From assembly GCA_018623875.1 (NCBI GenBank), contig JAAZUZ010000004.1, positions 1-28,720 on the forward strand: 28,720 bases of DNA, read 5' to 3'. Position 1 is the stretch's first letter. Each line of letters opens with the position of its first letter. Positions 23,509 to 28,720 of the stretch are shown in pieces. The position numbers and the translations under genes are program-made. The DNA is from Synechococcus sp. HW_metabat.21 (lineage in GTDB: Bacteria > Cyanobacteriota > Cyanobacteriia > PCC-6307 > Cyanobiaceae). The notes below the pieces were generated by a model that searched no databases, was not told where the DNA came from, and saw nothing but the letters and a program-made list of their open reading frames with translations.

Positions 23509-24549
23509 TCAAGGACGACTCCGAAAACGACGAGAGAAGGCCGCACTCAGGGCATTCGCCCAGCGCAAGGGGAGGTACTGGGCCAGCGCCGCGATCACAC
23601 GGTTCAGCCGCCCTGGCACCAGAACAACGCTGGTCCCCTTGAGACCGCGCTCGGTCCACTGCACGAGTTGATCCACCGTCAACCAGAAGAGGCCTGGCAG
23701 CCGCTGCATCCGCTCTTCCACCCCGAGCACCGCGTGGAATTCGGTGTGGACATAGCCCGGACAGAGGGCCACGACCCGGATCCCGCAGCCGGCATTTTCA
23801 GCCGCCAGCGATTGGGAGAAACGGATCAAATAGGCCTTGACGGCGCTGTAGAGCGTGCTCCCGGGCAGCCCTGGGATGAGTCCCGCCAAGGAGGCCACGT
23901 TCAAGACGCAGCCGTGCTTTCGGCGCTGCATTTCAGGCAGCAGTTGCCGCGTCAGCTGCGTGGGAACACGAACCATCAGCTGAAGCATCCCTTCCTGCTG
24001 GTCCCAGGAGGAGGCTTCAAAGGTCCCGCGCAAGCCAAACCCGGCGTTATTCACCAAGGTCTCGACCCAAAGCCCCTCAGCCGCAAGACGGGCCAACAAC
24101 TGATCGACAGCCCGCGGTGCATTGAGATCCAAGGCCATGGGGACGACCCGCAGACCAAACCGCTGCTGCAAGGCCATGGCCTGCGACTCCAAGCGGTCGC
24201 CGCGGCGTGCCACGAGCACCAGCACCTCACTGCGCCGTGCAAAGGAAACGGCCAAGGCTGCACCGATGCCGCTGGACGCGCCGGTAATCAGGGTGCAGGG
24301 GCGCGCCGCCGGATCCGAAAAGTGCTCTCGCGCGGGCAGGCTGTTCGGACTGGTGGAAAGCTGATCGGCCAGCTGCAAACAGGCATCCATTTCCCGCCAG
24401 AGCAACTCCCGCCGATCGGAGGTCACCGAAAAGGAGCGGTGGTGAAGATCGCGGCCGACATAGCGCAAGGCGTCAACCACCCGGCGCCGATCCTCTGGCG
24501 CGAGGGCCTCAACCGACCAGGAGTCATCGCTCGGTGGAGTCACACCCAT
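23509..24549 (-). CDS. Short-chain dehydrogenase/reductase with N-terminal extension
   Basis: A 346-residue NAD(P)-dependent SDR. The Rossmann motif TLITGASSGIGAALA (86-100), NNAG (167-170), catalytic S220 (NVASLAG), and Y234-K238 (YSAVK) are all intact. After them comes CPGYVHTEFHA and a C-terminal hydrophobic/basic tail that may touch the membrane. The first 80 residues are not part of the fold: a helical segment (SVEALAPEDRRRVVDALRYV, then LLWREMDACLQLADQL) of unknown role. The SDR family resembles the DltE/SadH type. ATG at 24549 is chosen over 24606, whose extra residues look non-coding. A 19-base dyad lies at 24586-24604 upstream. Confidence 0.9.
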   Translation of the reverse strand: MGVTPPSDDSWSVEALAPEDRRRVVDALRYVGRDLHHRSFSVTSDRRELLWREMDACLQLADQLSTSPNSLPAREHFSDPAARPCTLITGASSGIGAALAVSFARRSEVLVLVARRGDRLESQAMALQQRFGLRVVPMALDLNAPRAVDQLLARLAAEGLWVETLVNNAGFGLRGTFEASSWDQQEGMLQLMVRVPTQLTRQLLPEMQRRKHGCVLNVASLAGLIPGLPGSTLYSAVKAYLIRFSQSLAAENAGCGIRVVALCPGYVHTEFHAVLGVEERMQRLPGLFWLTVDQLVQWTERGLKGTSVVLVPGRLNRVIAALAQYLPLRWANALSAAFSRRFRSRP

Positions 24550-24585
24550 TGCCTCTCGAAGACCTGTGCCGCAGGACACGGTGCC

Positions 24586-24604
24586 GAACGGGGGACCCCT
24601 GTTC
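24586..24604. promoter_or_regulatory. 19-base dyad upstream of the SDR gene
   Basis: Arms of nine bases, from GAAC (24586-24589) to GTTC (24601-24604), pair around a central A with one G-T mismatch. It starts 37 bases upstream of the SDR ATG on the minus strand and is placed well for an operator. With a single-base centre it would not make a good RNA hairpin without opening inner pairs. Confidence 0.4.
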
Positions 24605-24631
24605 AACTAAGGGGATGACGCGCAACTTGCC

Positions 24632-24736
24632 GTGATCCCCACCGGTTTGGTCATCTTGGCGCAGGCCTGGCGTCAGCTCGCCTGGGTCAGCGCTGCCGCC
24701 CTGGCCCTCGCCCTTGGAGGAGAACTCTTGGCCTGA
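24632..24736 (+). CDS. Possible 34-residue hydrophobic micropeptide
   Basis: A GTG at 24632 opens a frame reading VIPTGLVILAQAWRQLAWVS and then a run of Ala and Leu, ending GGELLA before TGA. This could be one membrane helix. The GTG overlaps the stop of a six-codon upstream frame (ATG 24615 to TGA 24635), so it could be coupled to it. It ends five bases before the convergent small gene at 24741. No strong ribosome binding site is seen. The evidence is composition only. Confidence 0.33.
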   Translation: MIPTGLVILAQAWRQLAWVSAAALALALGGELLA

Positions 24737-24740
24737 TCCC

Positions 24741-24929
24741 TCACTCGTACATCCAATCGAAGGATTCGGGGCTAGAGGACGGGACCTGTGGCCGAGATCC
24801 ACCGGCACGCTCCAGGCTCAGACGGGCCAAAACGCTCAGCTCGATGCTGAGGGCCACAGCCAAGACCAGGAGGCCACCGGCCGCCACAAAAGCCTGGGGA
24901 TGCGCCACAACGGAAAAGGCTTGCTCCAT
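24741..24929 (-). CDS. Small single-helix membrane protein, unknown
   Basis: A 62-residue open frame: MEQAFSVVAHPQAFVAAGGL leads into a clear membrane helix (LLVLAVALSIELSVLARL) and a polar tail rich in Ser and Pro that ends DWMYE. This looks like an N-out or C-out single-span protein. ATG at 24929 is preferred; the frame extends in-frame to 25004 but with less protein-like sequence. It is divergent from the five-gene operon starting at 25046, with 116 bases between, and convergent to the micropeptide candidate at 24632. Confidence 0.5.
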   Translation of the reverse strand: MEQAFSVVAHPQAFVAAGGLLVLAVALSIELSVLARLSLERAGGSRPQVPSSSPESFDWMYE

Positions 24930-25045
24930 CACCACAACAACGGGAATTACCCCATCCCTAGCCACGCTGAACGCACCTGTCCCAGAAGGGGCTGGCGCCA
25001 CCAAAAGAAGCGACTTAAGATTGCTTTTAGGTTTGAGATCTGGGA

Positions 25046-25204
25046 GTGAACGAAAACAATCCCGTCCTGCAGTCCATGCGCCAGGAACTGCAAGAACTCA
25101 AGCTCCGCTATGGCAACGCGCCCACGGACTTCAATCGCTACCAGCTCGTTCGCCACGAGCAGCGGCTGGCCCAGTGGGTCCCGAATGAAAAGATTGGCGC
25201 CTGA
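25046..25204 (+). CDS. 52-residue protein, first gene of a five-gene operon
   Basis: GTG at 25046 opens a frame of 52 residues, starting VNENNPVLQSMRQELQELKL and continuing with RYGNAPTDFNRYQLVRHEQR and a short tail ending in EKIGA. It is highly charged, helix-forming and clearly coding in composition. No family is known to me. A GGGAG directly before the GTG may assist initiation; an in-frame ATG ten codons on is an alternative start. It precedes the PPC-glutaredoxin gene by 17 bases on the same strand and probably shares a transcript with it. Confidence 0.68.
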   Translation: MNENNPVLQSMRQELQELKLRYGNAPTDFNRYQLVRHEQRLAQWVPNEKIGA

Positions 25205-25221
25205 GCGCAGCCTTGGACGGC

Positions 25222-25797
25222 ATGGAACCCAAAGCGATCCACCTGGGTCCAGGAGCCGACCTGCGCAAGAGCCTTGAGGAATTGGCCCAAAAGGAGCAGG
25301 CCGAAGGGTTTGTCCTGAGCGTTGTTGGCAATCTCAGCCAAGCCGCCTTTGCTTGCCCCGGCAGTGATCAACCAACCCTGCTCAGCGGGGAACTGGAGAT
25401 CATCACCTTGCAGGGAACGGTCTCGCCCAAAGGCGTGCACCTCCACCTGAGCTTCTCCGATGCGGAATGCCAGGTTTGGGGAGGTCACCTCGAGCACGGC
25501 AGCACGGTGCTCAAGGGCGCAGATGTGCTGGTGGGCCTCCTCGATCACTCCAGCAAGGCGAGCCGCCCGATCGCAGACCATCAGCCCCATATCCGGCTGG
25601 CGGTGGCTGAAGGCTGCCCCTGGTCCAGCCGAGCCATGCGCATGCTGCGCAGTCTTGGAATTCCCTTCGAACTGACCACCCCCGAAGCCGGTTCGGTGCC
25701 CCAAATCTGGATCGAGGGGACGATGATCGGCGGATATGAGGACCTGGCCGACTGGCACGGCCAAGGAAAACTTGAGCGCTTCCGCACTGGCTTCTGA
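25222..25797 (+). CDS. PPC (DUF296) domain fused to a compact glutaredoxin
   Basis: A 191-residue two-domain protein. Residues 1-115 form a PPC/DUF296 domain (IHLGPGADLRKSLEELA, FVLSVVGNLSQA, ELEIITLQGTVS, GVHLHLSFSDAECQVWGGHL), which in plants and bacteria mediates trimerisation and sometimes DNA association. From about 123 a glutaredoxin-like domain follows: active site GCPWSS (C132), MLRSLGIPFEL, cis-Pro SVPQIWIEG (158-166) and GGYEDL (170-175). The link between the second strand and the cis-Pro is only about seven residues, where glutaredoxins usually have about twenty, so one helix is missing. ATG at 25222 is preferred to a TTG at 25213. It overlaps the next gene by 26 bases. Confidence 0.9.
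   Translation: MEPKAIHLGPGADLRKSLEELAQKEQAEGFVLSVVGNLSQAAFACPGSDQPTLLSGELEIITLQGTVSPKGVHLHLSFSDAECQVWGGHLEHGSTVLKGADVLVGLLDHSSKASRPIADHQPHIRLAVAEGCPWSSRAMRMLRSLGIPFELTTPEAGSVPQIWIEGTMIGGYEDLADWHGQGKLERFRTGF
25763..25767 (+). promoter_or_regulatory. Ribosome binding site deciding a TTG start
   Basis: AAGGA lies four bases before a TTG at 25772, inside the last codons of the PPC-glutaredoxin gene. It is the best start for the next frame, where no ATG gives a sensible N-terminus except one at 25736 deep inside the upstream gene. Confidence 0.55.
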
Positions 25798-26362
25798 CAC
25801 CGGCACCTGGCAGCTCCACACCGGAGCGGGCTGCCAACTCGTCATCGGACGCTTTCCCCCCTTTGCCTACAACGCATCCAAGGGCGGTGGTCAGGTGGTC
25901 CAGGGTCCAACGGATGGACAGGGCCTGGTCTCGCTGCAGGTTCCCTGTGCAGGCCTCACCATCCCCCCCCTCGATGGGCGAACCGCCCGTCTGTTCGGGC
26001 TACCTCTGCCGCCAGGAATCAGCGTCCAAATCACACCAGACCTGTTGGAGGGGTGCCTCAACCCAGGCACTGGGGAATTGGAGTTGACCTTCCGCTCACG
26101 CTTTCGTTTCACCGTGGGTCCGGCCAAGGCACCCCTCTACCAAGCGTCGGATCTTGTCGTCGAGACGGCCTTGACGAGCGGCAATGTCCAAGGCCAACGG
26201 CACCGAGGGCGGGGGCAAGCCCTCAATGGCCAAGGCCGGGGACGTCTGGTGGGGGTCGCCACCATTGCGCCCTGCCAGGACGGCTGGCTGAATGCCTTCC
26301 TCGGTCTCCCCGATGAAGCCCTGGCCGTCATGGACGTCCAACTGATCGGACCATGGTCCTGA
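25772..26362 (+). CDS. Unknown protein, beta-rich, coupled to the rhomboid gene
   Basis: A 196-residue protein that I do not recognise. From the TTG it reads SASALASDTGTWQLHTGAGC, then VIGRFPPFAYNASKGGGQVV and segments such as LQVPCAGLTIPPLDG, GISVQITPDLLEGCLN, ELELTFRSRFRFTVG and VETALTSGNVQGQRHRG. Strand-rich pattern with many Gly and few charges suggests a beta-sandwich. No signal peptide is evident at this start. The frame overlaps the upstream stop by 26 bases, and its own TGA overlaps the rhomboid ATG by 10 bases. So it belongs to the operon and could be a target, partner or regulator of its protease neighbours; this is only inference. Confidence 0.78.
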   Translation: MSASALASDTGTWQLHTGAGCQLVIGRFPPFAYNASKGGGQVVQGPTDGQGLVSLQVPCAGLTIPPLDGRTARLFGLPLPPGISVQITPDLLEGCLNPGTGELELTFRSRFRFTVGPAKAPLYQASDLVVETALTSGNVQGQRHRGRGQALNGQGRGRLVGVATIAPCQDGWLNAFLGLPDEALAVMDVQLIGPWS

Positions 26363-26904
26363 AATCAGAGCTCAAGGCGACCCTGCTGATCCCGGTCATC
26401 GTGCTGGGAATCGCCTGGTTGCAGGAGGGGGTCGACCAGCTCCTGTTCGGGGGGCAGTGGAATCTGCCGATGGTTCCTGGAGGGCCCGCGCTGGGAATCC
26501 TGACGGCCCCGTTTAGCCACGGCGGTTGGGGCCATTTGTTGGCGAACAGCACCCTGTTTCTGCCGCTGTCTTGGATGGTTTGCTTCAAGAGCAAACGGGA
26601 CTATCTCGCGATCTGGCTGGGGGTCTTCATCACCGCGATCCCCATCTGGCTCTGGTGGCCAAAGGGCAGCCACGGACTCTCGGGCGTGGTCTATGGCTTG
26701 CTCGGTTATCTCTTGCTGATTGGCTGGCTGGAGCGCCGGCCCCTCAGCCTGATCCTCTCCCTGAGCGCCCTGCTGCTCTACGGCGGAGTCCTGCCGAGCT
26801 TGCTGCCGGTCTTCACCCCGGCAGGGGTGAGCTGGATCGGCCACGCGAGCGGCTTTACCGGTGGCCTGCTCGCCGCCGCTGCGGTTTCTCGATCACGACC
26901 ATGA
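26353..26904 (+). CDS. Rhomboid-family intramembrane serine protease
   Basis: A 183-residue membrane protein with about six helices that would cut transmembrane substrates within the bilayer. The rhomboid motifs are visible: FSHGGWGHLLANS (54-66) with H61 and N65, GSHGLSGVVYGLLGY (105-119) with the nucleophile S110, and WIGHASGFTGG (161-171) with H164. The catalytic Ser-His dyad and oxyanion residues are present, so it is probably active. The usual GxSG reads GLSG. It is shorter than GlpG (276) and has no cytoplasmic domain. ATG at 26353 overlaps the previous stop by 10 bases; its own TGA overlaps the next ATG (ATGA). Confidence 0.92.
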   Translation: MVLKSELKATLLIPVIVLGIAWLQEGVDQLLFGGQWNLPMVPGGPALGILTAPFSHGGWGHLLANSTLFLPLSWMVCFKSKRDYLAIWLGVFITAIPIWLWWPKGSHGLSGVVYGLLGYLLLIGWLERRPLSLILSLSALLLYGGVLPSLLPVFTPAGVSWIGHASGFTGGLLAAAAVSRSRP

Positions 26905-27995
26905 CTGGATCCAAACGCCAACGGTCCTGGCTCAAGCCTTTGGGCCTCGTCAGCTTGATGAGCGGGTTCGGCCTGGGCGCAGCCGCAGAACCTTGGGCAC
27001 CAGGAATGGAGCCCCCACCGGTGCTCGAAGCCGCCACTGCGAAAGAGGCTCAGGCCTTAGATGCCCTGCGCGCTCCGGGCCAGCGCAAGCCCTATCTCAA
27101 CGCGGCCCACGATCTCCTGCATCGTCACTGGGGCACCAAGGTCAAGCCGCAGCTTCTCTTTGCCGGAGACACGGCCAACGGCTGCGGGATCAAGCGGGTG
27201 CAGCATCCGATGGCCTTCTATTGCCCGCCCAGCAAGCAGATCGCCATGGCCTTGGAACTGCGCAGAAGCGTCCGGGCCGCCAAAGGACTGAGCGATCGCT
27301 CCTTACTCCTCCTGGACCTTGCCGTCCTCGCCCACGAATGGGGGCACCACGTCAATCGCGAGAAGGGCCTCGGTCCCTTCAGTCGAGGGATGGGTCTGAC
27401 CGTCAAACAAGAGGAGTTGGCGGCCGACTGGCGAACGGGCGTCTTTCTCGGCTGGTTGATGGGCGTTGGCGCCCTCAAGGTTGACGACTTCTCGAAGACG
27501 GCGAATCTCCTGTTTGAGATGGGGGATTACGAACGAATCTCCCGTCAACACCACGGCTACCCCAAGGACCGCTTCCGGGCGTTAACCCGCGGCTTGAGCT
27601 CCCAGTTGCGACCAGGACAAACCATTGGCGACTGGACGGTCGACACCAACGAGACCTTCAGTCGTCGCGTTCCCATGGAGCCGGGGGATGCCTTCCTCGG
27701 TGCCCGCCGCTATGAGGTCCGGCGCTTTGAGATCGAACGGGGTCAACAGATCGCCACCAACCTGGTCGGCGGGCTGCTGGGGGCCGCGAGTTGCGTCTGG
27801 GGAACGCAGGAGCAGTGCGTCGGAATGGCGATGCAGCAGGGGAAAGGACGGGCCTTGGGCCGTTACACCGAGCGAGAGCTGACCCTCTGGTGCAACAGCA
27901 GGACCTTTGATGTCAGTGCCGATGACTACGACCCCCAACCGATCGAGCGCGACGGAAAAGGTCAGGCAGGCATCTTGGCCTTCAGGGACTGCTGA
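26901..27995 (+). CDS. Secreted neutral zinc metallopeptidase, YpfJ-like
   Basis: A 364-residue protein with an N-terminal signal (basic start, hydrophobic PLGLVSLMSGFGLGAAAEPW at 13-32) and a zincin fold. The metal motif is HEWGHH (145-150), with the third ligand likely in EELAADW (171-177). Before them CGIKRVQHPMAFYCPPSKQI (95-114) matches the cysteine pattern of the neutral zinc metallopeptidase family PF04228 (YpfJ). The C-terminal half is long and of unknown role. ATG at 26901 overlaps the rhomboid stop by four bases; a much longer in-frame extension to 26526 lies within that gene. Last gene of the operon. It would act in the periplasm or outside, on proteins I cannot name. Confidence 0.88.
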   Translation: MTGSKRQRSWLKPLGLVSLMSGFGLGAAAEPWAPGMEPPPVLEAATAKEAQALDALRAPGQRKPYLNAAHDLLHRHWGTKVKPQLLFAGDTANGCGIKRVQHPMAFYCPPSKQIAMALELRRSVRAAKGLSDRSLLLLDLAVLAHEWGHHVNREKGLGPFSRGMGLTVKQEELAADWRTGVFLGWLMGVGALKVDDFSKTANLLFEMGDYERISRQHHGYPKDRFRALTRGLSSQLRPGQTIGDWTVDTNETFSRRVPMEPGDAFLGARRYEVRRFEIERGQQIATNLVGGLLGAASCVWGTQEQCVGMAMQQGKGRALGRYTERELTLWCNSRTFDVSADDYDPQPIERDGKGQAGILAFRDC

Positions 27996-27998
27996 GGG

Positions 27999-28157
27999 TT
28001 AGTGGGAGAGCCAGACAAGCTCCAGGGCGAGCTTGTCGGCTAAAGCAGGGTCGATGGCGCGCAGATGGCGAAGCGCACAGGACCGGTGCTGGCTGGGCAG
28101 GTGTCTGAGGTCGGCAACTGCCAGTTCCAGACAACGTCGATCGAGCTCGAGATTCAC
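27999..28157 (-). CDS. Possible 52-residue helical protein beside the Nif11-like gene
   Basis: A minus-strand frame from GTG (28157) reads VNLELDRRCLELAVADLRHL, then PSQHRSCALRHLRAIDPALA and DKLALELVWLSH. It is strongly helical, with a Leu/Arg-rich composition unlike random sequence. An in-frame TGA lies twelve codons upstream, so no ATG is available, and no clear ribosome binding site is seen. It lies 80 bases downstream of the Nif11-like gene on the same strand. Its stop lies three bases past the metallopeptidase stop, convergent to it. Function unknown. Confidence 0.45.
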   Translation of the reverse strand: MNLELDRRCLELAVADLRHLPSQHRSCALRHLRAIDPALADKLALELVWLSH

Positions 28158-28237
28158 GCAGGTTGAGCAGCGATCGGATCGAACCGTGGGGCGTCACCGG
28201 CATCCAGCGCGGGAGGCCAGATCCACAGCTTGCCTGC

Positions 28238-28438
28238 TCAGCCTTGCAGCGTGTTGAGCTCCTCGTCTTGGCGGTGCTGCAGCCAGGCCTGCTGCAAATC
28301 GCAACGGGTGATGCGGTAGCCCAAGAGACGGGCCTGGAGCAGCAGCGCGTTGTCATCGCTGCAGCGGCGCAGGAGTCGCCGCAGGTGAGGACGGCCTTCG
28401 GCGTCAACAACCAAGCGCTCGAGTTCGTTCCAGCTCAT
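28238..28438 (-). CDS. Nif11-like small protein
   Basis: A 66-residue open frame: SWNELERLVVDAEGRPHLRR, then LLRRCSDDNALLLQARLLGY and RITRCDLQQAWLQHRQDEEL. The layout of an N-terminal Ser/aromatic-x-x-L helix, a D/E-rich turn, an acidic break and a second helix ending in the I-x-x-x-DL-Q motif matches the Nif11 domain. That domain acts as a leader for ribosomally made peptides in many cyanobacteria, and also exists alone. It has no Gly-Gly cleavage site and no peptide core, so it is more likely a stand-alone Nif11. ATG at 28438 is chosen from the family start; an in-frame ATG at 28468 is possible. Confidence 0.68.
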   Translation of the reverse strand: MSWNELERLVVDAEGRPHLRRLLRRCSDDNALLLQARLLGYRITRCDLQQAWLQHRQDEELNTLQG

Positions 28439-28720
28439 GACGCTTGACGGGGTTCCAAACCATCGCAAAGCCGACAGGGAGAAGCCAGGGTTTGGCGACG
28501 AGTCTCGCGAGCCTCCTGAGGCTCAAGCGCATGACCACTGTCGGGGGAGGACCTTTGCCGTTCATGGGGGCCAACGCCCCTGTTGCAGACGTGAGACTGC
28601 CGCGCGTTTGCAACGAGCTGTGTCATGCCCTTTCCCTGGACGGCACTAATCCTTTAACAACGTCACAAGCCGCCAGCGGGCGATGGGCTTCTTCGTTCAA
28701 CTCACTGAAGCCATCGCAGA
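28439..28720. other. Right-edge region with a palindrome, no supported gene
   Basis: Upstream of the Nif11-like gene on the minus strand. It holds a 7-base-arm palindrome at 28509-28524 and a GGGGC/GCCCC stem near 28566-28580. Two overlapping minus frames and one plus frame run through it without good starts or protein-like composition. A plus frame from ATG 28683 (MGFFVQLTEA) reaches the window edge but is too short to judge. Confidence 0.35.
28509..28524. repeat. Palindrome with seven-base arms
   Basis: GAGCCTC (28509-28515), two bases CT, then GAGGCTC (28518-28524). The arms match perfectly. No T-tract is next to it on either strand, so it is more likely a protein site or chance than a terminator. 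It lies about 70 bases upstream of the Nif11-like start. Confidence 0.4.

Noticed and set aside
23347..24618. Plus-strand open frame of 423 codons
   Set aside because: It is antisense to the SDR and TSUP genes, which have intact family motifs. Its translation has no motif, is rich in Pro, Arg and His, and has no start signal.
25138..25845. Minus-strand open frame of 235 codons
   Set aside because: It lies opposite the PPC-glutaredoxin fusion, which has clear motifs in both domains. The opposite frame has none.
28404..28613. Minus-strand frame of 69 codons with a hydrophobic segment
   Set aside because: It overlaps the Nif11-like start in another frame, has a low-complexity N-terminus and contains the palindrome at 28509. 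Too weak to call.

Overview
The window reads as chromosome of a GC-rich unicellular cyanobacterium of the marine or brackish Synechococcus/Cyanobium type. The main grounds are a glucosylglycerol-phosphate phosphatase with the StpA/GgpP sequence, a Ggt-type compatible-solute importer, a cyanobacterial-looking L28, and many tightly packed, overlapping genes with few strong ribosome binding sites. I see no rRNA, tRNA, CRISPR array, insertion sequence or prophage. No stretch over 300 bases lacks a candidate gene.

Region 1 (1-10690) is an osmolyte and glycerol locus. It holds the end of one importer permease, a second permease and the ATPase (GgtC-D-A order), then a minus-strand dehydrogenase-like protein resembling a remote GpsA. 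Divergent from that is GgpP, followed by a trehalose-synthase-type GH13 enzyme. Convergent to the GH13 gene is a glpK-glpD pair, and divergent from glpK is an MscS channel. Together these could recapture glucosylglycerol, make it, break it down to glycerol and then DHAP, and release solutes on down-shock.

Region 2 (10691-15297) has rpmB, a Tat-type PrxQ-like peroxiredoxin, a small Cys-rich protein, and a coupled triad of circularly permuted ATP-grasp, alpha-E and transglutaminase-like proteins. The triad is a known genomic association of uncertain product.

Region 3 (15303-21473) is mostly minus strand. It has a cupin, a family 2 glycosyltransferase overlapping a CsaB-like pyruvyl transferase, a small unknown protein, a thioredoxin with a small ribbon-helix-helix candidate upstream, and a double-PAS protein whose second PAS looks like LOV without its cysteine. 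An orphan ABC ATPase and a NUDIX hydrolase lie on the plus strand.

Region 4 (21446-25004) has a conserved-looking unknown protein coupled to a WbuC-type cupin, a TSUP permease, an N-terminally extended SDR, and several very small hydrophobic reading frames.

Region 5 (25046-27995) is a five-gene plus-strand operon with overlapping or near-overlapping starts: a 52-residue protein, a PPC(DUF296)-glutaredoxin fusion, an unknown beta-rich protein, a rhomboid and a secreted zinc metallopeptidase. This and the Nif11-like pair at the right end (27999-28438) are the parts least explained by known biology.
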